A stretch of 64,000 nucleotides of DNA, taken from NCBI GenBank assembly GCA_916613615.1, contig OU744721.1:74653060-74717059 (forward strand), written 5' to 3'. The DNA comes from Steromphala cineraria (taxonomy: Eukaryota > Mollusca > Gastropoda > Trochida > Trochidae). Of the stretch, positions 1 through 14,491 are shown one piece after another; position 1 is the stretch's first letter, and each line of letters opens with the position of its first letter. Below the pieces are notes generated by a model. The model worked only from the letters and a program-made list of their open reading frames with translations, did not search any database and had not been told where the DNA came from. Position numbers and translations under genes: made by a program.

Positions 1-2700
1 TTTAAACCAGAAAATTAGATTGTATTACGGAAATAGAACAGGATAATTCAATCCCATAGTTTCCATAGAAAACTGTATAGGGATTTGCAAAGATTCATTT
101 CATAATCTAAAGACTTTCACAACAAAATTATTCCAAAGTAATATATCCTCGCACTTGTGAATAAGAAAAGAGCATATCAATGTTTCAATGTGTTGTAATG
201 ATTATTTGGAATCACATCTTTTATTTTTGTCGTTAGATGACAGTTTTTTTATTTCAATAGTTAAAATAGAATCACAAACCTCATATGATAAATAGGATAA
301 CAGAGGTGTACATATTTATTGAAGATCTGCATATCAGTTAGATATTAACGAAGTTAAATTCAAGAGAATGTATGTCATACATTTGATTAAAACAACAATT
401 ACAAACCACAGTCAAATGAATGAAAATACTATGAGTGCTCTCTCAAATTAAACCATAGAGTATTTGATTCACATTAATGTGCTTAATGGCTATATAAAAT
501 CATTATTTGAAATAAATGAGCACTCTCAAGTGCTCCTTTGAATTCCATGATCAGGATTATTAAGGAACCTCTCGTACTCTGACTAACCCTTTCTGCTTTT
601 TTCTATATCTAACATCTTTTATGTAATTGTAAACTTTTCATTCGATCGAATCTTTGATAAAATCAGTTGTTTATTCCATGAAGTATCTGGTTTTCATTGG
701 ACACATACAATGTATTTTCGTGGCATTTACAAATTACCTCATATCTCACCAACTGCATCCTTGTATCTCTCAGTTGAGAACTCATTTTGATGACTAGTTC
801 TGCTGCATGAATCTCAGCAGAAAATTATCACCATTACATCTTTTCAACTACTCACTTGCGTGATTAAAACCAAACTATATTTCATGCGAAAATACTTTTT
901 GGGATAACATTTCTGTGTGGTGTTAGAAAACTCATCCCTTTCGAGCACTATATTGTATCAAAGTCATCTTACCCATATCCCATTTGATTTATTTTTACAT
1001 AGATCAATATCAATATAAGATATTATAGACTAATAAATCTTGTTATTGAAAGGCCTGCACATTGTACATGCAACTCTTTTGACTAATTATCACATCACGT
1101 TTGGTGTTCTTCACAAGGTCAAAAGGACATTTATCAAGATGATTGTGGTCAAGCACAGTTGGAGGTCATGCAATTGACTAATTTTATGATGACTGAATCA
1201 ATCACGGTATCTCTCAATCAGTGCTGTATGACTATGCAGCTCGAATTGCCCCTACAGCGTGAACTGTTTTGTAAACACGAACATAGCTCATCACCTTGGT
1301 TTGAATACAACCATGAAATTAGAATCTGAATAATCTATTCTGGTAATCTTATTGTCATGAACTGATATTTTGCTAAGGTAAATAAGTTAAATATTCTATT
1401 CAATGAATTGCATTTGGAAAGCCACATACATTTCCTATTATCATCCCATCTAGGACCCATTTAGAAAGGTTTGGGAACAGCTTATTTATATTCATGAGCG
1501 TGTGTGGAATATTTATTTAATATAATTGCCACCTTTTGATATCATTATATGGCTTAACACAGAGTTTATCATGTATTCAGTTCATTTGCTGATGACAAAA
1601 AAGATAGAAGAGAACATAATAAATCGAAACAATTTCATATTTTTGCAGATTGAAAGGTCACAAAGTATTAAATATCTCAATAACCATATATGAAATAATT
1701 GAGCATTTAGATACCAAAAAGTTCAGTCTAAAACAAGAAACAACATTTTTGACAAAATTACACAAAAGATTGAATACAAATTACTTTTGCTGACTTGTGA
1801 CCAGACGTCTTGTGATTTGAAAAAAATATAATTTGAACATATGTTAGCTCAAAATGGTTAAACATGAAAAAATATGAAAATATGAAAGTTCTATTGATGC
1901 CCTACATTCAAGAAGGATTTGCATTTGCTTAAATCTATTTTAAGTCTTGAAACAACGTTCACCTAATTGTAAAGGTGGTAACTAAAGAAGCCTCATCAAC
2001 ATTCTGTTGCCGTGTGACCTGTCGGACCTTGTTTCTCCTAGAAATAGGAAGCCTGACTAACAATCAGTAGGGGTGATTCTCAATCAAGAGTAACCTCCCT
2101 CGAGACAGATGTTGTTAATTCGAAATAAGAACGTCCTTGGCAGTTCAAGTTAACCTGCCTCATAATTAACTGATATATGTCCTTTCGCAAAATCCCTTAT
2201 TACTTTAATAATCTTAAATAATTTATTGTCTTTTGTTATAACTTGTGCTTAACATTTTGAATGAATATCATATAAAACAGTGTTATGTGGATATCTTCAT
2301 CTAAAATATTTATATTTACAAGGCACTTCTTTGTTTATAACAACATATATATTCTAAAGGAGTTTTTATTAACTGAAACCAAGTATTTCTTTAACAGAAT
2401 TCGGAGTTTTAACAATTCACAGGGACACAATTATAAAAAGACAGCACATGACAGCTGCAATGTTGATGGAAAATCATTTTTGTACCTACATAAAACTAAG
2501 AAGGGAACGATGTTTTGAATTCATCAAATCTATAACATGATTTGAGTTCATGAGATGGCCTTTCTTACTGCGATAGGCATCAGGATTTGGCATTTCTAGG
2601 TGGATGGCTGACAACTGACAACTACAATTAAAGCTGCATTTTGATACTGGTATCCCTAAAATATACACCTCGAAAAACTTTATAATAAGAAGATAAACTT
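1..2700. repeat. Long non-coding repeat, copy A (cut by window edge)
   Basis: This stretch aligns end to end with 56866-57029 plus 61396-63870; the second copy is split by a piggyBac-like insertion. Identity is uneven. Two islands, about 1060-1310 and 1960-2115, are by eye well above 90% identical to 62390-62636 and 63170-63350, while the sequence between them has many indels. No open frame is kept in both copies: the frame at 2285-2518 meets an early stop in the partner. I see no transposon protein or terminal repeat, so this is either a segmental duplication or an unrecognised dispersed repeat. The start of the homology lies before position 1. Confidence 0.8.
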
Positions 2701-4742
2701 ACTGTGTTTTTCAATCAGCAGCATATAACGGAATTATTTCAGTTATAAAATAATACAGCCATACATACATGAATTGATATAGGAAGTCTAAAATGTATCT
2801 TGGTCTCGTTTATGGTCGGGAATTAAATCAGATCATCAGCTATGCATCAATTACTAAACTGCAATCATGGATTCCTATCAATCAAGGGACAAGGAGGTTA
2901 ATTATTATTACGTTATATCACGCTTGACGAGGCACAGACCCCTAACTGGTAATGATTCTTAGCATGTTGACAAAATATATTTTGTTGATGAAATGAATAA
3001 TCCTAACTCAGTCATTTTCTGAAAGTTACATTTATACTGTTCTATTACGTGTTGTCTTTATGTTATGTGGTTACCTAGGGGAATGTATTTCCTTTAGATC
3101 AGTTTACAATACAACAATACAACAGTTAACAATAACATTTTTTATTTTGCCCCTCCAAAAAGCTTTTATTTTTATGTATATCATACATGTAGGTCCACAG
3201 AAAAACTAATAACATTCAAATCCCAAGGTTGCTGAAGAAAATTGTAGGATAATGGAATATAATCTGAATTTCAAGACACCCTTTTTTTCACTGATGGTAG
3301 TTGAGTTCATCACGTTAAAAAGGTCCATAATGGATTACATAATCAAGTTCTATTCTATTTCTGATGTTTTCATGGTGCTCAAGACCTACCTCAATAGTCA
3401 AAACATATAGCACATGCACGGCAGTGTCATTAATGGAGGATTGATTTTAATCAGAATTTTCTGGAAAATGTATATTTATGAAAATCGATCAACTACTTTG
3501 AATGATCACAAAATGAACTCATTTCCATTATAAGTGATGGGAACAATGACATTATCATTTTCCTTCATTTATCCAAAAGAGGCATGAATATTTAACACAC
3601 GTAAGTGATACAATAATGACGGTTTATTGAATAAAAATCAATGCTGAAGCTAAATCATCGGCATGGAATATAGAAAGCAACAGTTTCAATAATACTGTTT
3701 CTAAACAATAACAATGTCGAAGCTTATTATATCTCATTAACATTGTTTTCAAGTTTTGCACCGTGTTAAGAAAAAAATCACTTCTTCTGATTTTAGAAAG
3801 ATTATACACTACACTACATGTAATTAACACAGCCACCTTAGGTGAAGTATATATATCTTTGTGATGAAACTGTTTTATACCAAAAGACGATTTTGACACT
3901 GTATCAGACCTTTCAGTTGTGAATATTGCATCAAAACTATTTGGCCAGTAAAACCTCAAATATTGAACTTCAGTTATGAGTTATTATTATTGATGTTAAT
4001 GCAGTTGACTAGGTTTGGTGTATATATTATTACGTTCTATATTTTTTTATTACACTTATGTTTTCAATAACACGTTCAAATTTAAGTCACTCATCCGACC
4101 ACTCTACATACATATTCTCATTTTTTTGTAATTTAAGAAATAACAATCAACTTACAGTGAATAAAAAAAGTCTGAAAAGTCTGGAGAACAAACAATTCTT
4201 GTGAAAAGTAATTATATAATTGTTATCAGAAAAATCTTGAAAGATATTGAATAATTCCCTTTATTTCCTTCAAAAGGGCAGATTGTTATGTTTGAGAGTT
4301 ATTGATGTTTGCCTCATAAATGAAAACTTGAATCCCTGGAGTAATTATTGACCTTGAGGTGCTGAAGTCGGAAAGAAATTGAACTGGCTATATCTAGACT
4401 CTAAGGTGTCAGTTTAACTTTGTTAATTGTCGTATCTGCATTGTGCTTTTTAACACTGCAATTTGAATGATTATATTAGCGCTGTGTATCAATCTATCAA
4501 TGATAGGGCGTTTAAAATACCGTTTGGCAGTTTGGCATACACTTTTAAACACACTGTTAGGAGTTGAAAATAAGCTATAGTTAGCATTGTCTTGCCCTTA
4601 TCTGCATGGTTCCTTCCTTTACACTTTTACAGTTACCGTTGAAAATAGTGTAGAGCTGTTTAACTTATTGTACAGTGTCCACCAAACGGCCTACTGCCAA
4701 TGATCAAGTATTTTAAGACGCCACATATATAATACCGTCTTC
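2701..4742. other. Gene-free AT-rich stretch
   Basis: I see no recognisable gene, RNA or transposon here. The longest open frame (minus strand, 3624-3959, 111 codons) has no recognisable motif and low-complexity AT-driven composition, so I treat it as chance. Confidence 0.6.
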
Positions 4743-4745
4743 CTA

Positions 4746-4907
4746 CACAAAGCCTAAAACGCCAGTTTTGGAACTGTAAATTTATGCTTGCTGCTGACCC
4801 GTCACTTTTCTGTGCCTGCATTCTAGCCTTTTTGGGCACTAAAGCAGCACATAAACGGTCTGCAGCAAGGCATAAAAATGACAGTTCAGAAACTTAATGG
4901 CTTTGTG
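4746..4907. mobile_element. MITE-like inverted-repeat element, 162 bp
   Basis: The two halves are imperfect inverted repeats of about 55 bp. The ends read CACAAAGCC on the left and GGCTTTGTG on the right, a perfect 9-bp terminal match. The element is flanked by CTA at 4743-4745 and again at 4908-4910, a possible 3-bp target duplication of the kind made by PIF/Harbinger elements. There is no coding capacity. The inverted structure is seen directly; assignment to a superfamily is inference from three bases. Confidence 0.55.
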
Positions 4908-4910
4908 CTA

Positions 4911-6373
4911 TCTTTTTTAGGGTCAAGTTGTGTTATCCATACGAGTCCTATGGATAAGAAAAATTCATTCTGTTACAGTATCTTGTTATGTCAGATATAA
5001 CATAACAATGGGTGTGGTGTTTCAAAGCCCTCACACCCGGGATAAATCATGTGCTTTTTAATGAACCAATTATCAAACCTTCTCAACGTTATCCTTGCAT
5101 TTGTTTTATAGTCGACACCATCGATCATTTTTATAGCTACACTTACTGTTCTGCTAGACTTCAGTTCATTGAGGCATCAATTGACTTTACCCATCACGAA
5201 TGTCAGATGAGGCTACTCGTAACGCTGAAACTGAACCTTTGTCTTTCATCACAAATGCCAGTCTGATTTTGTATGTAAATTAAATGATTGCCTTGAACCA
5301 ATGTCACCAGATTCAAGATTGGTAATGATAAGAAAAAATGTTTATCACAGCATAATCCTTTGATGCACACAGGGTTCATTTACAAAATAAGCATTACATG
5401 AAAAACATTTGTTTTGCATTTCTTGCTTTGTTTCATACACTAAAAAATGATTAGTTTTAGTTTTGACATTCAAGATTAAAGACATATGGTAAGAAATAGA
5501 ACTACAAGGCAACTAAATACTCCAAAGAGAGTCTGGTCATGTTCGACTAAAAAACCATAAATCAAAGACAGATGTAATTCACTTGCCTAATCTCAAAGGA
5601 CCAGGACAATCCTCTGTCACATGATGAATTAATATATGTTTTCATATGCTCTCCTTGGAATATTCTTAAGTGTCTGATTTGATTTTAAGAGAAAAGACTT
5701 GTTATTTTGCTTTTGTCAACATTATTTTGTCAAACATACGATTTAAAACAAACTACAAATGACAAATTGTTATTCAATGTATTATAATTACAAAATGGAT
5801 TTGTTACACTAATTTCCGGGATTTTGATTGGACGAGAGCGTTCAAAAACCTGCTGCCATTTCTCGATAAATGCAGAAAAATTTGCAACCATACCATGTGC
5901 ATTCATTCCTTGTGACGTCACAATCACTTGACGCAATAGTTCGGTTTTGACAGTTGCGAGTTACGTTCTGTTGCAAAGACAGATATAACATATCTTATCA
6001 CTTCCCACCTGCGTTTGTAACAAGTAAATACATTCTTCTCCCTAACACAATCCATGCATTCACCGGAAAGACTGCATTTAAATAACTACGAGTCCTCAAG
6101 CTTGTTCGCTCGGCAAACGGCGGACATTTTGAACGTCGTGTGATATGCTAATTAGGGTTATTCCGAAAATGCGGATTCCGGTTAAAACGAATGCATGGGT
6201 GTCAATGGTTGCGAAAACGAAATTAAATCTTCGGCCGTTTTAGTTTATGGAGTTCTCAATTTTGATTCAACTTTGTATTGTTTCGTGTAACAAACCACAA
6301 TTTCACGACATTGATGACAGATTTTTTGAAAATAATTAGGAAAAACTTTGTTAAAATGTTGATTTTGTAATTA
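4911..6373. other. Gene-free stretch
   Basis: No recognisable gene. A consensus CRE palindrome TGACGTCA lies at 5913-5920, and 5880-6200 is less AT-rich than its surroundings. That could be a promoter or 5' exon remnant, but no supporting frame is visible. Confidence 0.5.
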
Positions 6374-6520
6374 TAAGGATTGTTTTACATGTTTTGTGCC
6401 TCTTTCGATGTATAACAGCAACAAATTTTGTATAAAATCGCTACGCTACGCTACGCGATTTTATACAATTTGTTGCTGTTATACATCGATAGAGGCACAA
6501 AACATGTAAAACAATCCTTA
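6374..6520. repeat. Long near-perfect palindrome, 147 bp
   Basis: Arms 6374-6441 and 6455-6520 are reverse complements with only a few differences and surround a 13-base loop (6442-6454) made of a TACGC-type repeat. The whole can fold into one long hairpin or cruciform. No protein is encoded. It resembles the palindromes at 21781-21907 and 51560-51676 in architecture but not in sequence. It could be a foldback element or a transposon end-to-end joint. Confidence 0.85.
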
Positions 6521-9500
6521 AGACTTTGCTTACAACTCTGTTGTTTTATCTTCAAATGAAACGACCATCGACATGCCTCGTGTATGATGTAAACATATAG
6601 ACAGTTATTGTTTACTGTAATATCTTATGTTCTCTATGAAACCATAAAGTGGACGTATCAAAAACTCATATCCAACATATAGCTTACGAGTTTCAAGTAT
6701 GTATCTGTGTGGACAAACCCATTACGCAAATAATTTATTTTAATTCCAATAATTGAAAGTAAAGGAATTTATTTAATTCAAAATGAAATTTGAAATTGAA
6801 ATTAAATGCAAAATCAAATGACAGCAGCAGAATTTTTTTGACGTTATGTAAAAGCTCCCAAGCTCTGTCCATCAATTTGCTCCCACCTGCGCATTGAAGT
6901 TTTGAAACTTTCATTTCTTAAGAACTTTTCAATAAGCAGGAAACTCAATGACAGAAAAATGACAAAACCTTTTTTGAAGATCAATTATTTCTTTGAAAAT
7001 ACATTGACACATTTGAATAACAGTAGGGGGTCACAGTAAAAGAATTAGTATAACAAAATGATTACAAAGGTCTTGACAACGACATCCTTGGTCCTCTTTT
7101 GTTTATGAATTCAATTATGTTTACTTGGCAAAAATGGTCTTGTTCTGACTGCTTCTAATTTCGAATCTTCCAATGACTTTCTATACATTTCAGATAATGT
7201 GATTACTTTTGCTTGATGTATGAAGGCTTTTGTTTTCTTCTTTAAAGTATACTCTTCTTTTACGATTTTATCAAACGTTTTGCGTCTTAATTTTTGTTTA
7301 TGTGCATATCATTTAAGATGTTCATATTGCTTATGTCATGTTGAATCGTTTGGTACTGTACCAACAAGAAAAGTTTCAAACCACTACGTAGGAAATCACA
7401 TTATATTGTTTCAAATATTTAGTCTCTCTTTATCGGGGGACTATTACTTCTTTGACTTAATAAGACATAAAAGGAAACATTTCTTTTGAAAGTTTCTCAG
7501 TCAGCTAAATATATGATAGCATGTCTTTCGATATCACAGCTCCTATTTTTGCATGAGCATAATTATTTATATAATGCTATCTTCAATTGATTTGTTTGTA
7601 ATTCTTTTAAGTGCTTATCCTTTTATCATTGGTAACGCCTTTTTTCTCTTAGGTGTTTTGTCAATTTCGATGATAATCAATGGACAGTTTGAGTTTATCA
7701 GAAAAACAAGGTTGATCATTCATTGAATGTAGTGTGTCTTCTCTTCTTAAAACAAAAGTCCTATAATCAATGAAATATTTGTAACAAAAGGTGAAGGGAG
7801 CATATCCATACTACTGTGGTATTAGTGTAAAGAGGAGTGTAATGAGAAAAGAGGATTTTTGTAAGTAATGGCTTTTTTAAGAAGCTTTCCAGTCCCCCTT
7901 TAAAGTTCCTTACAACCATTAGCCATTACGATGGACAGGGAAATCGAAAAGTCCTTCCCTTAGCATTATTCCATGTCTATGTTAGTAGCTGATATTGTTT
8001 TGCTTTTCTATGTTGTATTGCTGTTGAAAAGAGATATATGAAGTAAATGTATGTAGTTCATGGAACAGACCTCATTTAAATCAATTAGTTGAGAATAACT
8101 GACTGTTGCTAGCAGCACAACGATTTTGCAAATGATAGTTAATGCTAAGGGACTACATTTGATGAAGGTATAACATTGCTAAAACAAAACAACAGTGCGA
8201 GTGGATCAGAAAAAGTAATAATTACTCAGCTGAAAATAGAGTATGGAAAATGGTAATGGCGTTTCAAAGGTAATTTTAAAAGCATTACATAAAATTAGAA
8301 TTGAAATGTTACTATGTTTTATACACATATAATGATATGTAAGTACTTAGAATTTACATGATTTACATTCATTGATGAAGGACACATCAAACAGAAAAGG
8401 TCACACTAAGAACTTTACTAACTACATCATCCAATAGATGCTTAAATCTCATAAAAATATTACTGCTTTAACTTTAGTCTCAAAAACTTAACCCCTGACA
8501 AATAGAAACAACGAATTATCACCAAAATGCTACTATCATCAGAGTAACCTTTAAAGAGTACACCTGATTACAATAATCATAGATTTGCCTACATGTCTGG
8601 ATTTTATAGTCCTCCTTTTTATTATCCTTGTTGTTAATCTTCCTCCAGTTGATCATGTTCAGTAAACAGTTCACTTCAGGAGATCTTGGAACTTTTGATC
8701 TTTGTTTATATGACATTGTTGGTTAAGACTTTTTGGAACTCAATTCTGGTAAAGGTGCCATGAAAACAGAAGGGAGTCACTGAGCTAGTATAGGGACGAA
8801 GATAGTAAGTATGAGCCGCTGCTTTATGCTTGAGCAGATCTTGATTCGATAAAGTGAATGATGTTAGGAGTGTACCTTGTATTACAGAATGAATAAGAAA
8901 TGAGTTAACTCTTAAGGGATATCAATGTCGTATCAAAGACTCTTCATGGTAAATGTATATGACAATTTTCACATTTGTAGTAGTAAATGGGTGTATGGTT
9001 TTGAACTGTTTAAAAACTTGTAGAAATATAATGAAACATAGATTTTACACACGTTTGAGCAACACCTTGTTATGCAAAATTTTAAGATCTGAATTGGATA
9101 TATGCTGTCTCATTTGATTATAAAAGGAAAAGTATTAACCAACAGTAAATCTTCTTTTGTTGAATCTGTAAATCTATATGCGACACTATTCTATCAATAG
9201 TAAAGAACAATGATGTATTTTGCAGTATTTATAGTTATCAAATTATTAAGTTTCTAAGATCAATTTTGAAAATCAAATGAAATGACTTGTGCAGTTAGAG
9301 GGAATGAAAACTTTCTAGTGCAACTCAAAAGCATTCAGCAAAAGAAAACATAACTTATACGTATGATAGAAACTATTATTGAAATAGTAATTTATCGAAC
9401 CATCGTTATTGTGAAACTCAGTAAAGAAGAATATTTAATATTTACTAAAGAAATTGATTTCCGGTAAATTTATCCTCTCTAGTAACCATCACAGCAACTT

Positions 9501-12500
9501 CTAGCATGCCATTAAAAGAAGTTAGTGTGAAGCCGAAGAACAGTGTTATCTTAATGACTACACTTTTACGCTAGGAGGAAAACACATGGGGATAATGATT
9601 CTACATGAACAATGGAAATACTTGTTGCTTAAAAGTCAGTAAATTGCAGCTAAAATATGATTGTCTTTGGTTAAGATGAAACCCTGTCGCAATATTAACT
9701 CGCAGGTGTCCATCATAGGTCAATTTAGAGAATCATCAACCAAAACTGTATGGTCGTAGGAGACGACACTTAAGATATATTGTTTTAAATGTCAAGATGA
9801 ATGCACGTTATTGCATGACAGTTACCATTAGGAAAATTTTAAAATCATTTAAAGTTATTTGCATTAGCTCTTTAGGTCTCAGTTGCATGTAAATCCTAAT
9901 ATCAAGTAAACAACCAATCAACAGTTTGATGTAAACGTTTCATGCCCTGGAATGTTACGTATTATATTTTCCTGTATATGTAGCTGCTCGTCATATGCAT
10001 TGACTTTTATTCCCATCCCATTCCCAAGTACATATGTAACTTTTTAATATCGATCAAGTACTACTCGTTCTGTGAACTCGTTGTTTCTTTTCTCTTTGTG
10101 ACACAAATACAAACAAAAAGATGCACTAGAATGACGTTCTATATATTTATTTGACCCCGTATATTAACCCCATTTATTTATTTTATTTATGTCAAGTTGT
10201 AGGCATCCACAATAGTGCCAGTAAAATGTAAACTTTGGGATTACCATTGCTTTTGTAAAAATTACAGTTGGCAATGATTCAAGTGGAGATTCCTTGCTTT
10301 CAAATGATGGGTAGTTAATTGAAAATATTTGAAAAAAGTTGGTTTTGCGGCAGGATAAATTCAACATTTAAAAAGTGATCAACATGAAAAATGACATCCA
10401 CATAAAGATTATGAGACACAACTAAAACCGTTAGGCGAATGATGGAGTATCAACTGGTACCAGTTGCACATTGGAAACAAATTGTTCATTAAACTTAAAC
10501 TTAAAATTAGAATTGTTTTCAGAACAAATAGAAAATTGAAATTTTTTTTAAAGCTATCTGCGATTCGGAAAACAAATTGTCATTCATGGAAAAAATAATA
10601 TCCGTTCATGTTATCATTAATCCAAATCATTGGTGTTTTGAATGTGTTTTTGAAGAGATACCGTTTAATTAAAAACAAAATAAAGTCGTTTGGGTCGTCT
10701 CATCGGGCAAATTGTACCAAAACCTCAAAACCAATCTTATATATTTCATAAGTAGTATATTGTGCTAAAGAGTCAAACATCAACATCTTTTGACATGACA
10801 TAGCTTAGGAGTGGGCCACATCATTAGCCACTGCTTACTGGTTCTGGCACTTTCCTACACCAAAATCTGGAAAGAAACAGATAAATTGCGAACGCCAGTG
10901 GACCCAATCCTGGAAACACATGGACCTCCAAGTAACATAGCCCACACAACACTCTAGTTGATCAATTTAGTACAACATTTGCAAACTTATTGCAAGCTGA
11001 ATTACAACTGAATTTTCGGTCTGTTTAATACTGTTAATGTTCTTATGGTGTTACGTCACAATGTCATTTAGTGCTAAAATTTAATTCTGAATTTGGTCGT
11101 ACTGAACAAACATCTTATCTTGCTAGAAGTAGTTTGGGATTTTTTTTCATTCACACTAGCAGAGGATCATTAACTTATCAGAAGAACAGATCAAGCATAT
11201 AATTCGATTTTCCTTACTTTCCGTATACATTGATACAGTTAACACAACCTCTCAAAAGTTAAGTACTAGTACTAATATAACGATTGCTGCACAGTTTTCC
11301 TATTTAATTTGTTGCACTTAAAACGTAGAAATTACATCGTACCTTGTCGCGAAAGATCAATATTTTCAAAGGTTCTTTCGTTTCAATTCGTACATGATTA
11401 TAGCAACGGAGTAGAAATAGCGTTCCTGTGAGACTCTAAAAACGAATTTTTTGCGTCGCAGTACAAGTAACTCCGGGAGCAAGTTTCGGATAATTGGAGA
11501 GAGGTTTGACTTTTCGATGCATGACATATACAATAGCATTGAGTCAATTGTTGCTTATTCAAGTTTGAATTTTTGTAAAACAATGAGGGAAATCTTCAAA
11601 GCAAAATTTACTGAAGAATAATTATTGCTTTTTATTGTTCAATCAAGAAATGAATATGTATTCACAGTTTCTTTGATCTGATAAAAGTGGCTTGAACTGA
11701 TTATATCGCAAATGTTATCACTCATTTTTGGTAAAGCAAACTCACCTTTTTCTGTCTAAGAACTTTCTACAAACTAATTCAGCACTAGACATGTGACCTT
11801 GAGCACTGTGCTACTGTCACTAACACAGTTTCCATAACTACTGACGTTCATTTTACATATATTTGAAATTTTAAGTTTACTCAGTACATACAATAACGTA
11901 TTTTGAATAAGAAGAAGGTATTTTATAATTGTTACCCTGAAAATATGAGTGAAAAGGGAAGTGATCTTATTCTAATTCTAATCAAACTAGATGACATCAG
12001 TTTTGAGATTTTCCAACAATGAAACCATTTCACTTTTCTGCATATGTATCACAAAAAAAATTTCAACAAGGCTCTGTAAAGTTATACATGGTATAAATAG
12101 ATACGGTATAACTGATTAGTAAGATCAGAGAATGTGTTTTATGAGACAGCAAATACACAAAAGATGTTATTGAAAATTACAAAATGACATAAACATGTAC
12201 ATAAGAAATAGAAACCACAGTGTACATGGCAGTATTTACAGCAGCGTTGTTCAGAAATATTTGTTAAGAGAGTCTATAAAGTCGTACTATTTTTTTGAGA
12301 ATTTATATATTATAGTCTATCTTTCTTCATAAGTAAGACCTGGAACATCAAGAGCTGCACCACGAAATAGTACTGATATCATCATAATCCAACGTAGGCA
12401 ACTAGATCAAGTATGTCAAGAAGTTATTTCTCTAACACATAAAAGATTCACAATATAGGATGACGTGGGTATAATGTACAAATATACATGGTATTATCAA

Positions 12501-13424
12501 AGAAAGATCAAAGAATATGTTTCATAGATGTTTTGGCTATGGAAAATTTATTCATTTGTTTTATTTTCTAATTATAATGTACGAATTTCCTCAAAGTTTC
12601 GGTACTGGCCTCAACTAGCTTCAACCACTATCAACCTGGCTGCGTGACATCTATCTGAAAGTGATGAAAGTATGACTTCATTAAACGTCACCTCCCCAAT
12701 CAGAGTACATTGATGATAAAGATATGAGGAGACTGATATAGGTAGATTGTGGAAGCAGAAACAATTATAATCAAAATAAGTATGTCATATTTAAAGAAAT
12801 AAGTTATCAATGCGTTTGATAAATAGGCTTTTTTATAGGTTCTTTCCAACACTCACTTTTTCATATGATAAGTGACCTAATTTGCTCAGTTAATCTTAAG
12901 AAATCAATGCCGATTTTAACTGTTCTGTAAGTATATTCTGCAATCAAGGAACGTAAGACAACTATTTGAATAAATCAGTAACCTTGTGCTTTGGATAATG
13001 CATAACTGGATAATATTCTGCATGTTATTGGTTTTGTATAAGAACTGACTATAAAAGCCCCTTACTCTGGAGTTCAATACTCCTTCATAGAACACACTCC
13101 ACATTGGTAGTGGCTTACAAGATCGATAGTTTTGTGAATGCGGTCAACATTAACAAGCTTTATTTCTTAAGCCTGATCACTCAACATCTCAAATTCCTTC
13201 TGGATGTTCCTTGTTGATTTGAAATGCCTTTTGTTGATTTTCGGTGCTCTCTTGTTCATTTGTTCAACTTTCATGGCGGCAATAACGATTATTTCACATC
13301 ATAAGTATTTAAAAACATTCAAGTCATTACCTGCAGCTTCCCGCAGTCTACACCTTGTGACAGGTGCTGAGAAACATAAGAATTAGCCCTTTCTTATATA
13401 AAATTTGATGGTAGATGGTATAAA
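6521..13424. other. Gene-free AT-rich stretch
   Basis: No recognisable protein, RNA or repeat boundary in about 6.9 kb. Open frames are at most about 90 codons and show no family motif. One short plus-strand frame at 13204-13386 (60 codons) starts with a hydrophobic segment that could be a signal anchor (about residues 7-27), just before a repeat shared with 23.1 kb. I cannot show that it is expressed. Confidence 0.55.
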
Positions 13425-13622
13425 GTTGATGTCCATGGGTTCGCAAGGGTGAGAGGATATTTATCATAAACTCTATTTACTATAGTTTAAGTGTGAGGTG
13501 TTGGCTGCATTAATACAAGTGTGATCTGAAGAATAACCGGGGATAGGCATAGCGTACACTATCAATTCATACAGAACTAACAGACTCAATGATACAAATG
13601 TAGGCACACAATAGATGATATT
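13425..13622. repeat. Repeat shared with 23098-23252
   Basis: The motif ATGTCCATGGGTTCGCAAGG is matched at 23101 with one change. The homology continues through a stretch containing ATTAATACAAGTGTGATCTG and GGGATAGGCATAGC in both places. Indels break any reading frame. It is either a dispersed repeat or a trace of a 9.7-kb-spaced duplication. The next 366 bp (13623-13988) are very AT-rich and hold nothing I recognise. Confidence 0.7.
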
Positions 13623-13988
13623 TATTTTGTATTGAGATACTGCAACGGCCTTTTCTTTATAGGTGTATTTTTTTCAAATTCAAACAAATTGTATATATCT
13701 TATACAAAAATAATATTATTTAAATATTTATTAATTATTGTCAGCTCTAAAATAAAAATAACAATTTCTGTCTGTCTAGGAGATACACTAAATGTTTTTG
13801 AAATTATTATAGCTGCAAAAAGAATGAAATAACATTTTCTTTTAAAAGTTTTTAATAAAATTTATTCTTAGTTTGAATTGTTTAAAATAACAGTTTGAGG
13901 ATTTCTAATCAGTTTAAACAGCAAAAGTACATATCCTGCATATTCAACCAATTTGTCAGATTTTGAGGTATTTCAATGACGGTTATAG

Positions 13989-14069
13989 TTCTCCTACATG
14001 CCCCATTCACGTCTACATAGACAACAAAACAACATACTTGAACAATAGGAACCGACGTGTGTTCCGCGG
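13989..14069 (-). repeat. DIRS element outer 81-bp split direct repeat
   Basis: Identical over 81 bp to 14922-15002. It forms the 3' end of the element in coding orientation. It ends in CCGCGG and contains a GGAAC/GTTCC inverted pair around 8 bases. The copy at 14922 sits directly against the internal 175-bp repeat, as expected if that joint preserves the circle junction used in replication. Confidence 0.9.
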
Positions 14070-14491
14070 CCAGTTTATTCACCACATGAATGAATTACAT
14101 ATGTACAATCATCAATGCACAAAAAGTACCTATGCAAAAAAACGAAAGCATGCTGGAGCCCGACACGTAAACCAGAGATAATAACTCCCGTAGAGAAAAA
14201 ACTCTGGAACCGTGTTCCCTCAACGAATGCAGCAGCAGCACTATCACCTGGAGGGTTTACAGCATCGTTAATGCATTACATCTAATATATGTACAGAAGC
14301 ATAACAGCGCTAATGAATAATCTTTATCTGGTTGCCAGATGACATATTACACAAACATCCATTCGTGCAGTATCGCACTCATTACTGCATACATCAGAAA
14401 CAATGAATATGTACATTTTACTAACTATAAATATACATAAATCAAGGCATTCCTTTAAATATATGGACTGTTTTCCAATATTGATATATCA

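Noticed and set aside
2285..2518. 77-codon plus-strand frame
   Set aside because: The partner copy near 63510 has an early stop, and the composition is AT-driven.
3624..3959. 111-codon minus-strand frame
   Set aside because: No motif, no signals around it, and composition like the surrounding non-coding DNA.
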